A DNA stretch of 64,000 nucleotides from Sphingomonadales bacterium (GTDB lineage: Bacteria; Bacteroidota; Bacteroidia; Chitinophagales; Chitinophagaceae), in assembly GCA_016872155.1 (NCBI GenBank), contig VHBB01000003.1, positions 124,001-188,000 of the forward strand. Direction: 5' to 3'. The position numbers and the translations under genes were made by a program. This document shows positions 1 to 9,820 of the stretch, piece by piece. The notes below the pieces were generated by a model that searched no databases, had not been told where the DNA came from, and was given only the letters and a program-made list of their open reading frames with translations. Each line of letters starts with the position of its first letter. Positions within the stretch are counted from its first letter, which is position 1.

Positions 1-1
1 G

Positions 2-910
2 ATCATTCCCACCCAAATCGAGATCGTGGATATTGCAGGGTTGGTGCGGGGAGCCAGTAAAGGAGAAGGCCTGGGCAATAAGTTCTTGGGGAATATCAGA
101 GAGGTAGATGCCATTATTCATGTGGTACGTTGCTTCGAAGACGAAAATATCTTGCGCGAAGAAGGTTCCATCAACCCGGTGGGTGATAAGGAGATCATCG
201 ATACCGAGCTGCAATTAAAAGACCTGGAGTCGATCGAAAAAAAGATACAACGTACCGAAAAGCAAGCTCGTATAGATCCCAAACTTAAGGCCGAGCTCGA
301 CGTGTTACTACGGTGCAAAAGTCAACTAGAAAAGGGACGCAGCATTCGGGAGTTAGCGTTGAGCAAAGAAGAAAAATCAGCCATTGCCGATCTATTCTTA
401 CTCACCGACAAACCTGTACTGTACGTAGCCAATGTAGACGAAGCCTCCATGCATACCGGTAATGCTTACTCAAAAGCTTTACAGGCCGCCATTCAAAGCG
501 AGAATGCCGAGTTGATCATCATGAATAATTCGATCGAGGCCCAGATCGCCGAAATGGATTCCCCCGAAGACAAAGCACTTTTTATGGGTGAGTACGGCAT
601 GCAACAACCTGCGCTCGATCGCCTGATTCATGCCACCTATACCCTACTTAACCTGTTTACCTATTTTACCGCAGGCGTACAAGAGGTGCGAGCCTGGACC
701 ATTCACCAGGGATGGAAGGCACCGCAAGCGGCCGGTGTTATTCATACCGATTTTGAAAAAGGATTCATTAAGGCAGAGGTCATCTCGTACGATGACTATG
801 TGCACTACGGCTCAGAGGCCGCCTGTCGAGAGGCCGGCAAACTACGAATAGAAGGAAAAGAATACATCGTTAAGGATGGAGATGTAATGCATTTCCGATT
901 CAACGTCTAA
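2..910 (+). CDS. ychF: Redox-regulated ATPase/GTPase YchF (5'-truncated)
   Basis: C-terminal five sixths of the Obg-family P-loop protein YchF (OLA1 in eukaryotes), which binds ribosomes and hydrolyses ATP in preference to GTP. The reading frame is open from base 2, so the gene starts before the window; roughly 60 residues including the P-loop are missing. The visible part opens with the G3 motif DIAGL followed by the family hallmark [12 protein letters not shown]. The specificity motif is NVDE rather than NKxD, which is typical of YchF and explains its ATP preference. The C-terminal TGS domain ends in HFRFNV, the usual family end. The GTG at base 26 is an internal valine, not a start. It runs tail to tail into sdhB with only 9 bases between them. 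Confidence 0.96.
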   Translation: MIPTQIEIVDIAGLVRGASKGEGLGNKFLGNIREVDAIIHVVRCFEDENILREEGSINPVGDKEIIDTELQLKDLESIEKKIQRTEKQARIDPKLKAELDVLLRCKSQLEKGRSIRELALSKEEKSAIADLFLLTDKPVLYVANVDEASMHTGNAYSKALQAAIQSENAELIIMNNSIEAQIAEMDSPEDKALFMGEYGMQQPALDRLIHATYTLLNLFTYFTAGVQEVRAWTIHQGWKAPQAAGVIHTDFEKGFIKAEVISYDDYVHYGSEAACREAGKLRIEGKEYIVKDGDVMHFRFNV

Positions 911-919
911 GGAACATTC

Positions 920-1684
920 TTACTTGTCTTCGGTCAGACCCGCCATCATATACTCGCGGTTGAGCCTTGCGATATTCTCGATAGAGATCCCCTTGGGACA
1001 AACGGCCTCACAAGCACCGGTATTGGTACAAGCTCCAAATCCCTCTTTATCCATTTGGGTTACCATGTTAAGTGCCCGGTTCTTTCGTTCCGGAGAACCT
1101 TGTGGCAACAGTGCCAAGTGAGAAACTTTGGCTCCGACAAAGAGCATGGCCGAAGAATTTTTACAAGCCGCCACACAGGCACCGCATCCGATACAGGCCG
1201 CTGCCGCAAAGGCTTCGTCGGCCTTGTCTTTCTCAATGGGCGTGGCATTGGCATCGACAGCGTTACCCGTATTAACAGAAATATATCCACCCGCTTGTAT
1301 AATGCGATCAAAGGCGCTGCGATCGACCATCAGGTCTTTAATTACCGGAAAAGCATTGGCTCTCCAAGGTTCCACCACAATAGTATCCCCATCTTGATAG
1401 GCACGCATATGCAATTGACAGGTGGTGTTTTGCTGCCAGGGTCCATGTGGCCTTCCGTTGATGTACATCGAGCACATGCCGCAGATACCTTCGCGACAAT
1501 CATGGTCGAAAGCAATGGGCTCTTTTCCGTCTTTGATCAATTGCTCGTTCAACACATCGATCATCTCTAAAAAAGACATCTCAGAAGAGATATCCTTTAC
1601 CGGATAGGTTTCGAAGTGACCATTGTCGCCGGCATTTTTTTGCCGCCAAACTTTGAGTGTCAAATTCATGGTATAGTGCTGCAT
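920..1684 (-). CDS. sdhB: Succinate dehydrogenase / fumarate reductase iron-sulfur subunit
   Basis: Carries electrons from the flavin subunit to quinone in complex II on the inner face of the membrane. All three clusters can be read: [2Fe-2S] ligands C63, C68, C71 and C89; [4Fe-4S] in [11 protein letters not shown] (about 164-174); and the third cluster in [14 protein letters not shown] (about 219-230). Length (254 aa) fits the Bacteroidota type. It is the last gene of sdhC-sdhA-sdhB, 23 bases after sdhA. A second ATG five codons in (base 1669, [10 protein letters not shown]) is an equally plausible start. Confidence 0.96.
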   Translation of the reverse strand: MQHYTMNLTLKVWRQKNAGDNGHFETYPVKDISSEMSFLEMIDVLNEQLIKDGKEPIAFDHDCREGICGMCSMYINGRPHGPWQQNTTCQLHMRAYQDGDTIVVEPWRANAFPVIKDLMVDRSAFDRIIQAGGYISVNTGNAVDANATPIEKDKADEAFAAAACIGCGACVAACKNSSAMLFVGAKVSHLALLPQGSPERKNRALNMVTQMDKEGFGACTNTGACEAVCPKGISIENIARLNREYMMAGLTEDK

Positions 1685-1707
1685 AAATACGGCTATTAAA
1701 ATAAAGT

Positions 1708-3684
1708 TTATTTGTAGCTACGCTGACTGGGTTTGGCCACCTCGAAGCTGAGAGACTCTTTGTTCAATTGCCAATTATTCTCGGACTGATAGGCCCAGGC
1801 CGCCACGTAGGCATACTGCTGGTCATTGCGAAGCGCCTCTCCTTCGTTGGTCTGGCTTTCTTCTCTAAAATGCCCCCCACAGCTTTCGTTACGATCGAGC
1901 GCATCAATGCACATCAACTCTCCCAGTTCAATAAAGTCAGCCACACGGCCTGCTTTGTCAAGTTCGGGATTCATCTCGTTGATAGAGCCGGGAATCTTTA
2001 CATCGGACCAAAATTCCTTTTTAAGTTGGCGAATCTCTTCGATAGCCTTGGTAAGTCCTTTTTCGCTACGCGCCATACCGCATTCTTCCCACATGATCTT
2101 TCCTAACCGCTTATGAAAACTTTCTACGGTCTTAGTACCATTGATGCTTATCAGCCTGTTGATGCGGTCGGCCGCTTGTTGTTCTGCCTCTATAAAGGCG
2201 GGGTGATCGGTAGGGATCGGCTTGGTCGCAATTTCGTCGGCCAGGTAATTACCAACGGTATAAGGGATCACAAAATAGCCATCGGCCAGCCCTTGCATCA
2301 AGGCCGATGCGCCCAGACGGTTGGCTCCATGATCGCTAAAATTCGCCTCGCCAAGGGCATACAGACCCTTTACGGAGGTCATCAGCTCGTAATCGACCCA
2401 AAGCCCGCCCATGGTGTAGTGTACGGCCGGGTAGATGCGCATGGGAACTTCGTAGGGATTTTCGCCGGTGATCTTTTCGTACATATCAAAGAGATTACCG
2501 TACTCTTCTTTCACTACTTCTTTTCCCAATCGCATCAAGGTGTCGGTATCGGGATGTTGAATGCCTTGTTTATTAGCCTCGGCCTTACCGTACTTGTTGA
2601 TGAGGTTATACTTGAAATCGAGATATACGGCCTGTCCGGTGGTACCTACGCCAAAGCCGGCATCGCAACGCTCTTTGGCCGCTCGCGAAGCAACGTCTCT
2701 GGGAACCAGGTTACCAAAGGCCGGATAGCGACGCTCCAGAAAATAATCCCGCTCTTCTTCGGGAATATCATTGGCCGGTCTTTTATCGCCAGTCTTGGCA
2801 GGAACCCAAATGCGTCCGTCGTTGCGTAACGACTCAGACATTAGGGTTAGTTTAGACTGGTGATCGCCACTTACGGGTATACAGGTAGGATGAATCTGTG
2901 TAAAACAGGGATTGGCAAAATAGGCGCCCTTTTTATGCGCTTTCCAGGCAGCGGTCACATTGCTACCCATGGCATTGGTAGAAAGATAGAACACATTTCC
3001 ATATCCACCCGTACAAAGCAATACGGCATGCCCGAAATGTCGCTCGAGTTCGCCAGTTACCAAGTTGCGACAAATAATGCCACGAGCCTTGCCATCAATA
3101 ACGACTACATCGAGCATCTCGTGGCGGGTATGCATGGTGACCTTACCGAGCGCAACTTGTCTTTCGAGTGCCTGGTAGGCGCCGATCAATAATTGCTGAC
3201 CCGTCTGACCGGCCGCATAAAAAGTTCTTTTAACCTGCGTACCGCCAAAGGAACGGTTATTGAGCAGACCGCCATACTCGCGGGCAAAAGGAACGCCCTG
3301 GGCTACGCACTGGTCAATGATGTTGACACTTACTTCGGCCAACCGATGCACATTGGCTTCACGAGCACGGTAGTCGCCCCCTTTGATAGTATCGTAAAAA
3401 AGTCGGTAGACAGAGTCCCCGTCGTTTTGATAGTTCTTAGCGGCATTAATACCCCCTTGCGCCGCAATAGAGTGTGCCCGTCGGGGTGAATCCTGAAAAC
3501 AAAATGCCTTTACCTGGTATCCGAGCTCTCCCAGCGAAGCGGCCGCCGAAGCGCCGGCCAAACCGGTACCCACCACAATAACCTCGAGTTTTCGCTTGTT
3601 GGCAGGATTGACCAGTTTGCAATGTCCTTTGTAAGAGGTCCACTTTTGATCCAGAGATCCCGATGGAATTTTTGAGTCGAGCAT
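1708..3684 (-). CDS. sdhA: Succinate dehydrogenase / fumarate reductase flavoprotein subunit
   Basis: Catalytic subunit of complex II that oxidises succinate to fumarate. The dinucleotide-binding motif [12 protein letters not shown] lies at about residues 37-48. H71 in the [10 protein letters not shown] stretch is the residue expected to carry covalently bound FAD. Further family blocks are visible: the substrate-site region around [10 protein letters not shown] and the C-terminal [10 protein letters not shown] and [14 protein letters not shown] blocks. At 658 aa it matches the longer Bacteroidota/epsilonproteobacterial fumarate-reductase-like form, not the shorter mitochondrial type. It sits between sdhC and sdhB in one operon. 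Confidence 0.97.
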   Translation of the reverse strand: MLDSKIPSGSLDQKWTSYKGHCKLVNPANKRKLEVIVVGTGLAGASAAASLGELGYQVKAFCFQDSPRRAHSIAAQGGINAAKNYQNDGDSVYRLFYDTIKGGDYRAREANVHRLAEVSVNIIDQCVAQGVPFAREYGGLLNNRSFGGTQVKRTFYAAGQTGQQLLIGAYQALERQVALGKVTMHTRHEMLDVVVIDGKARGIICRNLVTGELERHFGHAVLLCTGGYGNVFYLSTNAMGSNVTAAWKAHKKGAYFANPCFTQIHPTCIPVSGDHQSKLTLMSESLRNDGRIWVPAKTGDKRPANDIPEEERDYFLERRYPAFGNLVPRDVASRAAKERCDAGFGVGTTGQAVYLDFKYNLINKYGKAEANKQGIQHPDTDTLMRLGKEVVKEEYGNLFDMYEKITGENPYEVPMRIYPAVHYTMGGLWVDYELMTSVKGLYALGEANFSDHGANRLGASALMQGLADGYFVIPYTVGNYLADEIATKPIPTDHPAFIEAEQQAADRINRLISINGTKTVESFHKRLGKIMWEECGMARSEKGLTKAIEEIRQLKKEFWSDVKIPGSINEMNPELDKAGRVADFIELGELMCIDALDRNESCGGHFREESQTNEGEALRNDQQYAYVAAWAYQSENNWQLNKESLSFEVAKPSQRSYK

Positions 3685-3709
3685 AGTTAGATCGGTTTCT
3701 TCGTAAAGA

Positions 3710-4396
3710 TTATTTTATCCAGCCCATGTACATCGAAACAGGCATGAGTGCAAAGGCGAGTGGAATAAGTACAGAGAATAGCACACCGGCCGATTCTACC
3801 AACAAAATATAGCGCCCATTGGTAAGTCCCAGTGTTCTAAAGGCACTTTGAAAACCATGCAACAGGTGCCAGGCCAGGGCCAGACAACCCAGTACATACA
3901 AAATAACGACGGCCAAATTACCCTGAAACACTTGCAACATTTCTCCGTAGAGATTATGATACTCCTTTCCCTCTATTCGTACCGGATCGAGCCCGGTAAT
4001 ACGGCTGGGTACCCAAAAATGAGAGATGTGCATGACCAAAAACAAAAACAAGAGCGTTCCCAACAATCCCATGCTACGACTATACCATTTGCTTCCTTTG
4101 CTCCCCATCGCAACGGCATACCCTTTTTTACGTGCGGCCCGGTTAGACATTTCGAGAGACCATCCTTGAATCATGTGCAACAGAATACCGGCAAATAGAC
4201 CGATCTCTAAAATTCGAGGAACGGCATTCGATCCCATAAAGTGGGCCGCCTTGTTGAACATAACCCCGCCGTCCATCGCAAAGATGCAAGCATTGAGCCC
4301 CACGTGCACCACCAGAAATAAGATCAGAAAAATTCCGGTAAGCCCCATTATCCACTTTTTGCCTACAGAAGAAGTAAATAACTCAGACCATTTCAT
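3710..4396 (-). CDS. sdhC: Succinate dehydrogenase cytochrome b558 subunit
   Basis: Single membrane anchor of the complex, replacing the separate SdhC and SdhD of other bacteria. The 228 aa contain five hydrophobic segments (about 15-35, 65-85, 105-130, 155-175 and 200-225). Histidines inside or next to several of them (for example [31 protein letters not shown]) are the likely di-haem ligands, as in the Wolinella and Bacillus type. It is the first gene of the sdhCAB operon. A TAATTTTG box on the same strand at 4458-4465 is a likely promoter, giving a leader of about 55 bases. Confidence 0.95.
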   Translation of the reverse strand: MKWSELFTSSVGKKWIMGLTGIFLILFLVVHVGLNACIFAMDGGVMFNKAAHFMGSNAVPRILEIGLFAGILLHMIQGWSLEMSNRAARKKGYAVAMGSKGSKWYSRSMGLLGTLLFLFLVMHISHFWVPSRITGLDPVRIEGKEYHNLYGEMLQVFQGNLAVVILYVLGCLALAWHLLHGFQSAFRTLGLTNGRYILLVESAGVLFSVLIPLAFALMPVSMYMGWIK

Positions 4397-4457
4397 CAGA
4401 CTACGATTTTAAAAATTAAGCGACGAGTGCGGGTCAGCACCCTGTTGGTTCGTGGTG

Positions 4458-4465
4458 CAAAATTA
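4458..4465 (-). promoter_or_regulatory. Candidate -7 promoter box of sdhCAB
   Basis: Reads TAATTTTG on the minus strand, an exact match to the Bacteroidota sigma-A -7 consensus TAnnTTTG. It is 62 bases before the sdhC start in a 127-base intergenic gap that holds nothing else recognisable. No clear -33 TTG is seen at the usual spacing. Confidence 0.5.
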
Positions 4466-4523
4466 ACGCGGCAAAGCCGAAATCAGATAAAAGATTTAGG
4501 CTAAATACTAGGCTACGGAAGCC

Positions 4524-5090
4524 CTACTGCAAGAGATGCGGGCCCAAGATGGCCTCTACCTTTTTAAGCAAATGAAAAGGCCTGTACGAGCGCCATTCGG
4601 GTATATTAAAAACTTCTATAAAGTGATGGTTGCCGGCCTGTTTAAACTCGATTTCTGACTGCGAAGGCATATTTAAACAAACGATCCATCCCCCCATGTC
4701 CCTTAACTCTTGTGAAAGCTCTTCGTAGTAGTCAGTGCCACCACTATGAAAATTGAGCACGTTCTCTGCGATCAGTATAAACTTATGGATGCCTTCGTCG
4801 GAGAAGCGTTCCAAAACCGATCGCTTCAGAAGCATAATATCATTCTCAAGTGCATCGTTCCACTCGCCGATCAATTCAATAACGGCATAACGTTCTTCGT
4901 ATTCGGCCATCAATACCTTGCCATATAATGTTCGGCTACCAAACTCATCCCACTGCGGGTGTATGTAATAGTTGTAGATGGTTTGAGAGAATTCAAATTC
5001 GGAATATTGCTTTCCAAAAAAAGGAGAGCGAGCATCTTCTTCGCTTAAATAAATGTGCTGCCAGTTATAAAAGGGCTCCAGCGTATGCAT
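4524..5090 (-). CDS. Conserved protein of unknown function
   Basis: A 188-aa soluble protein with no signal peptide, membrane segment or known catalytic motif. Predicted alternating beta and alpha stretches are seen, for example YAVIELIGEWND and FILIAENVLNF, which recall a STAS- or anti-sigma-antagonist-like fold, but this is only a resemblance. The aromatic-rich N-terminus (EPFYNWQHIYLSEED) looks like a protein family conserved in Chitinophagaceae. It follows murQ by 7 bases on the same strand, so it is probably co-transcribed with murQ and the upstream kinase. Function is not assigned. Confidence 0.8.
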   Translation of the reverse strand: MHTLEPFYNWQHIYLSEEDARSPFFGKQYSEFEFSQTIYNYYIHPQWDEFGSRTLYGKVLMAEYEERYAVIELIGEWNDALENDIMLLKRSVLERFSDEGIHKFILIAENVLNFHSGGTDYYEELSQELRDMGGWIVCLNMPSQSEIEFKQAGNHHFIEVFNIPEWRSYRPFHLLKKVEAILGPHLLQ

Positions 5091-5097
5091 AGTTGCG

Positions 5098-5916
5098 TTA
5101 CTTGCCTTCTAAAAATTGAAGCGCTTTTTTAACACTCCCCTTGCTCAGCAGTAATTTCTTCGCTTCTTCGTAATCGGACAGCCCCGATTTTTCCATGAGC
5201 ATTTTGGTGCCGCGGTCCACTAATTTATCGTTGCTCAATTGCATATTGACCATCTTATTGTCCTCTACCCTGCCTAACTGAATCATTACCGCTGTCGATA
5301 TCATGTTGAGCACTAACTTTTGTGCCGTTCCACTTTTCATTCGGGTGCTGCCGGTCCACAATTCGGGTCCCACCACCACCTCGATCGGAAAATCGGCCGC
5401 TTGGCTAACAGGGGACTGTGGATTACAACTAATACTACCCGTAACAATGCCGTGGCTGCGACAAGCCTCTAGGGCGCCAATCACATAGGGCGTAGAGCCG
5501 CTGGCGGCAATACCTACCACCACATCCCGGTCAGACACCTCGCACTGCTGCAGATCTTTCCACCCCTGGTCTTTACTATCTTCTGCAAACTCGACGGCCG
5601 TGGTGATGGCTTTCTCGCCTCCGGCAATAATTCCTATGACCAGCCCATAAGGCACTCCGAAGGTTGGAGGACACTCACTGGCATCCACTATACCCAGTCG
5701 ACCGCTGGTTCCGGCGCCAATATAAAAAAGACGGCCTCCCATCAGCATTTTATCGCTGATAGCCTCGACCAAGCGCTCTACGTGGGGAATGGCCTTTTTA
5801 ACCGCGGAAGCCACCGTGTTGTCTTCGTTATTGATATGGGATAGCAGTTCGTGCAACGGCATCTTTTCGAGATGCCGATACTCACTTGTTTGCTCTGTTA
5901 TTCGTTGAAAAGACAT
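5098..5916 (-). CDS. murQ: N-acetylmuramic acid 6-phosphate etherase
   Basis: Cleaves the D-lactyl ether of MurNAc-6-phosphate to give GlcNAc-6-phosphate in peptidoglycan recycling. The sugar-isomerase (SIS) signature FYIGAGTSGRLGIVDASECP is at about residues 65-84. A second conserved block, GIAASGSTPYV, lies at about 136-146, and the C-terminal UBA-like segment ends the protein. At 272 aa it is slightly short compared with the usual ~300 aa but both halves are present. It is 8 bases downstream of a sugar kinase, which could supply the phosphorylated substrate or handle free amino sugar. NagA, the next step, is encoded at 51.3-52.4 kb. Confidence 0.94.
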   Translation of the reverse strand: MSFQRITEQTSEYRHLEKMPLHELLSHINNEDNTVASAVKKAIPHVERLVEAISDKMLMGGRLFYIGAGTSGRLGIVDASECPPTFGVPYGLVIGIIAGGEKAITTAVEFAEDSKDQGWKDLQQCEVSDRDVVVGIAASGSTPYVIGALEACRSHGIVTGSISCNPQSPVSQAADFPIEVVVGPELWTGSTRMKSGTAQKLVLNMISTAVMIQLGRVEDNKMVNMQLSNDKLVDRGTKMLMEKSGLSDYEEAKKLLLSKGSVKKALQFLEGK

Positions 5917-5924
5917 AGCAGGTT

Positions 5925-6767
5925 TTAAGAATGATACCGAATCAGCCCTTGCATGGGATGCTGCAAGACCTGTCCGAGTTCAAATTCGTAAGCGTGGCAA
6001 AGTTGCTGGATTATATCCCGAAATCCAAATGCCACTCCACCGGTAAAATGCACCGGATACTTCCAGATCTCTTTGTATTTGCACAGATGCTGAAAGAAAA
6101 AATCGTTGAGACCGTCTTGGATGATATTCTCGATCATATAGTGTCCGCGGTTCTCGGCAAGAAACCGAGTGTAGCCGGCCAGGTATCGGTTGGGCAGCGG
6201 CTTTTTATAGACCTGCTCCAGTATCTCCGCAGCCGTCGTGGTAAAACTGGCATCGAAGCGAGCCCTAAGCTCTTCGTCGAACGTGTCGTACAAATAATAC
6301 TGAATAACTTTTTTCCCCAGATACGCCCCACTGCCTTCATCACCCAATACATACCCCAACCCGGGGCTGTTACGAACGATCTTTTTTCCGTCGTAGTAAC
6401 AAGAATTCGAACCCGTTCCCAAAATACAGGCCACCCCTTTTTGCGTACCGCACAGCGCGCGGGCCGCAGCCATTAGATCGTGAGTAACCGTAGACTTAGT
6501 ATCGGGAAATACAATACCCAATGCCTTTTTTACCGCGCGCGCATTGGCAGGATTGGCACAACCGGTGCCGTAATAGAAAATATCGGTGATGCCCATGGCT
6601 TTAACGGTGGGCCATAACTCTTTTTTTAGCAGTGAAACGATCTGATCTGTAGATAAAAAATAGGGACTGATGCCTTGTGTAACGATCGATTTTTTCTTAC
6701 CCCCGCGTAGCACACACCACTCCGTTTTTGTGGCCCCACTGTCTGCGATCAGCGTTACAACTGCCAT
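5925..6767 (-). CDS. BadF/BadG-type N-acetylglucosamine (amino sugar) kinase
   Basis: ASKHA-fold kinase of the BadF/BadG/BcrA/BcrD family, best described as an N-acetylhexosamine kinase. The phosphate-1 loop ADSGATKTEW is at residues 8-17. The phosphate-2/adenosine region is CILGTGSNSCYYDG followed by GLGYVLGDEGSGAYLG, the classic GlcNAc-kinase block. Linkage to murQ on the same strand (8-base gap) suggests action on MurNAc or GlcNAc in wall recycling; a MurK-like role cannot be told apart from GlcNAc kinase by sequence. It is probably the first gene of a three-gene operon with murQ and the unknown gene at 4.5-5.1 kb. Confidence 0.88.
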   Translation of the reverse strand: MAVVTLIADSGATKTEWCVLRGGKKKSIVTQGISPYFLSTDQIVSLLKKELWPTVKAMGITDIFYYGTGCANPANARAVKKALGIVFPDTKSTVTHDLMAAARALCGTQKGVACILGTGSNSCYYDGKKIVRNSPGLGYVLGDEGSGAYLGKKVIQYYLYDTFDEELRARFDASFTTTAAEILEQVYKKPLPNRYLAGYTRFLAENRGHYMIENIIQDGLNDFFFQHLCKYKEIWKYPVHFTGGVAFGFRDIIQQLCHAYEFELGQVLQHPMQGLIRYHS

Positions 6768-6845
6768 AGCTAAATCTTAGTAAATACAAAGAGGGATTAC
6801 CCTCAAATCCAGTAATTTGCGTCAAATTACAGAATAAGCGCAATA

Positions 6846-8411
6846 ATGAGCAATAAAAAATGGAATTGGGCGCTCCCACTGGTTTTTTCTGTGGTGCTAA
6901 TAGCCGGCATGTGGCTGGGGCATTGCCTAACGCTCAAATCGGGTCAGGACCTTTTTCAGAAAAATAAAGGCAGCGCTTTGCAAGAGACTCTCGATCTAAT
7001 GAGGCTCCACTATGTAGATACGCTCAAGATCGATAGCATCGAACAACTTTCTATCGAGCAATTAATGGACCATCTCGATCCTCATTCAATTTATCTGGCT
7101 CCACAAGCGCTGGCAGCCGCCAACGAAGAGTTATCGGGCAACTTTGAAGGCATTGGCGTAGAGTTTACCATTCGAAAAGATTCTGTTATTGTAACCCACG
7201 TGATCTCCAAGGGGCCCAGCAGTGTGGCCGGACTCGAGCCGGGCGACCGCATTATCAAAGCCGGAGATTCCGCACTCACGTATGCAGGAATAGAGGCCGA
7301 ACGCGTTAAAAATCTTATTAGAGGACCTAAGCGATCTACCATTACGATACAAGTATTCAGGGATGGAAAGAAAATAGAAAAAAAGATCACCCGCGGTGCG
7401 ATCCCCTTACCAGCCGTGGATGCCGCCTATCTGATCGACGACACGACGGGCTATATAAAATTGAATCGTTTTTCTGAGAACAGCTACGAAGAGTTTATGG
7501 AAGCACTCGAAGACCTGCTGCAGCAAGGAATGCTTTCGCTAGTCTTTGACCTGCGCGGCAATGGTGGAGGATTCATGAACGAAGCCACCGACATGGCCGA
7601 TGAATTTTTGGATGGCGACAAACTGATCGTTTATACCAAAGGAGCGCATTACCCAAAAAGAGAGTACCGCTGCAAAAGACCGGGCCTTTTTGAGAAAGGA
7701 AAATTGATGGTTCTGGTCAATGAAGATGCAGCCAGCGCCAGCGAAGTACTGGCCGGAGCGTTGCAAGACTGGTGCAGGGCTACGCTGGTGGGGATGCCCA
7801 CCTTTGGAAAAGGGCTGGTACAAGAGCAATTCGAGCTCAGCAACCAATCGGCCATTCGGCTGACCGTGGCCCGCTATTACAGCCCGTTAGGGCGTAGCAT
7901 ACAGCGCTCGTACGAAAATGGAAACGAAGCCTATCATGAAGCAGCCGTCAATAGATCGCTGCAACCCCTGCTAAATGAAAATGACAGCATGGCCGCTATT
8001 TTAAAAAAGAAAAGATTTTTGACGGCCTGTGGCGACACTTTATATGGCGGAATGGGTATTATGCCGCACTTGTTGGTCGCTGTCGATTACCAAACGGATA
8101 CCAAAAATTGGATCGCCAAAAATGATATTGCCCAGCTCGAGGACTTTACGGTCGACTTTTACAGAAGGCATCACAAGCAGGTACAAGCGATTCGAGCCGT
8201 TAATTCAATGGAAGCCGATCCACAGCTGCGTAATCAATTGACCAAAGAATGGAAAAGTCTAAACCCGGCTGCCAGTCCCCTACCCGTTGATATGTACAAC
8301 TATGCCCTTGCAAGAATAGCCCGTTTCCGATTTGGAAACAACGGGTACCACCAATTGGTCAATCAAAAGGATCCCGTAATCGAGACCGCGCTAAAAAAAC
8401 TCCGCGACTAA
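6846..8411 (+). CDS. S41-family C-terminal processing protease (CtpA type)
   Basis: Periplasmic serine protease of 521 aa. A hydrophobic N-terminal anchor/signal (about 7-25) precedes a PDZ domain (about 90-180, with GIGVEFTI and AGLEPGDRI). The S41 core carries the catalytic serine in NEDAASASE and the lysine in TFGKGLVQ, the usual Ser-Lys dyad. The family trims or degrades misfolded envelope proteins. The C-terminal ~120 residues are an extension without a clear match. It is followed after 13 bases by a cystathionine beta-synthase gene, and a second, longer S41 protease lies at 10.9-13.0 kb. Confidence 0.93.
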   Translation: MSNKKWNWALPLVFSVVLIAGMWLGHCLTLKSGQDLFQKNKGSALQETLDLMRLHYVDTLKIDSIEQLSIEQLMDHLDPHSIYLAPQALAAANEELSGNFEGIGVEFTIRKDSVIVTHVISKGPSSVAGLEPGDRIIKAGDSALTYAGIEAERVKNLIRGPKRSTITIQVFRDGKKIEKKITRGAIPLPAVDAAYLIDDTTGYIKLNRFSENSYEEFMEALEDLLQQGMLSLVFDLRGNGGGFMNEATDMADEFLDGDKLIVYTKGAHYPKREYRCKRPGLFEKGKLMVLVNEDAASASEVLAGALQDWCRATLVGMPTFGKGLVQEQFELSNQSAIRLTVARYYSPLGRSIQRSYENGNEAYHEAAVNRSLQPLLNENDSMAAILKKKRFLTACGDTLYGGMGIMPHLLVAVDYQTDTKNWIAKNDIAQLEDFTVDFYRRHHKQVQAIRAVNSMEADPQLRNQLTKEWKSLNPAASPLPVDMYNYALARIARFRFGNNGYHQLVNQKDPVIETALKKLRD

Positions 8412-8424
8412 ATTTTTTGCTGCC

Positions 8425-9783
8425 ATGGACATTAAAAACAATATTCTAGAAACGATCGGAAATACACCGCTTATTCGGCTCAATAAATTAACCAAAGAAG
8501 TACGCTGCCCGGTGCTGGCCAAAGTGGATTATTTTAATCCGGGCAACTCTATCAAAGACCGGATGGCACTTAAGATGGTCGAAGTGGCCGAGCAAGACGG
8601 AAGACTCAAACCCGGGGGCACCATTATTGAGGGCACCAGCGGCAATACCGGCATGGGGCTGGCGCTGGCCGCTGTGGTAAAAGGGTACAAATGCATCTTT
8701 GTTACAACCGATAAGCAATCCAAAGAAAAAGCAGACATCTTAAAGGCCGTTGGAGCTGAAGTGATCGTTTGCCCGACTAATGTATTACCCGAAGATCCTC
8801 GTAGCTACTATAGCGTGGCGGCCCGATTGGCCAAAGAAATTCCCAATGCTTGCCACATGAACCAGTACGACAATCTGGCTAATCGATTGGCGCATTACGA
8901 GACCACCGGACCCGAGATCTGGCGTCAGACCGACGGCAAGATCACGCACCTGATATGCACGGCCGGCACAGGTGGCACCATTACCGGTACAGCCATGTAT
9001 TTGAAAGAAAAAAATCCAGCTATACAGATCTGGGCCATCGATGTGTATGGGTCTTTGCTCACTAAATACTTTCGTACCGGAGAGATCGATATGAACGAGG
9101 TCAAGCCTTATATCAGCGAAGGGTTTGGCGAAGACTTTGTTCCCAAGAACTACGACATGCGTTTTATCGATCATTTTGAACAGGTAACCGACCGCGACGG
9201 AGCCGTTATGGCCCGAAAGCTCGCCAAAGAAGAAGGACTATTTTGCGGTTACAGTGCCGGCAGCTGCCTGCAGGGCTTACTACAACTTAAAGCCAGATTA
9301 AAGAAAGATGACCTGGCGGTTTGCATCTTGCACGACCATGGCAGTCGCTATGTGGGTAAGATCTACAACGATCAGTGGATGATGGAAAGAGGCTTTCTAG
9401 AGGTAAAAACCATTCGTGATATCGTGAGTGCCCGGGGCGCCAAAAAACTCATTAGCGCAGCGCCGGAGCATACCGTAGCAGATTGTGTGGAGCTCATGAA
9501 AAAATATGATATTGAACAGATCCCGATCATGCAGCAGGGCGAACCCATCGGGGCTATCAGTCAACAAGGACTTTTCAAAAAAGTATTCGACGATCCGGCC
9601 CTCAAGAATGCAACGGTGGCCCAGGTAATGGAACCTGCTTTTCCGGTGGCCCCTTTCGATACGGCAGCAGAAAAACTAAGGTTATACATTACGAAAGAAA
9701 ACGGAGCGGTCATGGCCAAAGACGAAGCCGGCAACTATCATATCGTTACCAAATACGATGTAATTGCCGCCTTGGGCAATTAA
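8425..9783 (+). CDS. Cystathionine beta-synthase with C-terminal CBS domains
   Basis: PLP enzyme that condenses serine (or activated serine) with homocysteine to cystathionine. The N-terminal fold-II catalytic domain (about 1-320) shows the PLP lysine in NPGNSIKDRM, the substrate loop GTSGNTGMG and the phosphate-binding GTGGTITGT. The C-terminal ~115 residues form a pair of CBS motifs (EHTVADCVELMKKYDIEQIP and the following repeat), which bind adenosyl ligands in related enzymes. The 452-aa length fits this fused form rather than a plain cysteine synthase. The TAA stop is followed by the aldolase gene after a short gap that holds a promoter-like box. Confidence 0.92.
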   Translation: MDIKNNILETIGNTPLIRLNKLTKEVRCPVLAKVDYFNPGNSIKDRMALKMVEVAEQDGRLKPGGTIIEGTSGNTGMGLALAAVVKGYKCIFVTTDKQSKEKADILKAVGAEVIVCPTNVLPEDPRSYYSVAARLAKEIPNACHMNQYDNLANRLAHYETTGPEIWRQTDGKITHLICTAGTGGTITGTAMYLKEKNPAIQIWAIDVYGSLLTKYFRTGEIDMNEVKPYISEGFGEDFVPKNYDMRFIDHFEQVTDRDGAVMARKLAKEEGLFCGYSAGSCLQGLLQLKARLKKDDLAVCILHDHGSRYVGKIYNDQWMMERGFLEVKTIRDIVSARGAKKLISAAPEHTVADCVELMKKYDIEQIPIMQQGEPIGAISQQGLFKKVFDDPALKNATVAQVMEPAFPVAPFDTAAEKLRLYITKENGAVMAKDEAGNYHIVTKYDVIAALGN

Positions 9784-9806
9784 TGGCAAGTCAACTTTAT
9801 TTTTTT

Positions 9807-9814
9807 TTAATTTG
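9807..9814 (+). promoter_or_regulatory. Candidate -7 promoter box of fbaA
   Basis: TTAATTTG differs from TAnnTTTG at one position and sits in an A/T-rich stretch only 6 bases before the fbaA ATG, the same close spacing seen at ribF and DUF2279. It would give an almost leaderless mRNA. Confidence 0.35.
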
Positions 9815-9820
9815 CGTTCT

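Noticed and set aside
2113-2829. 238-codon open frame on the plus strand opposite sdhA
   Set aside because: It is antisense to a highly conserved flavoprotein, has no recognisable domain and reflects codon bias of the real gene. The same holds for the long frames at 1055-1570, 5931-6476, 11068-11811 and 18764-19327.
5098-5916. Truncated murQ
   Set aside because: The protein is about 30 residues shorter than many MurQ proteins, but both SIS blocks and the C-terminal helical segment are present, and start and stop are clean.
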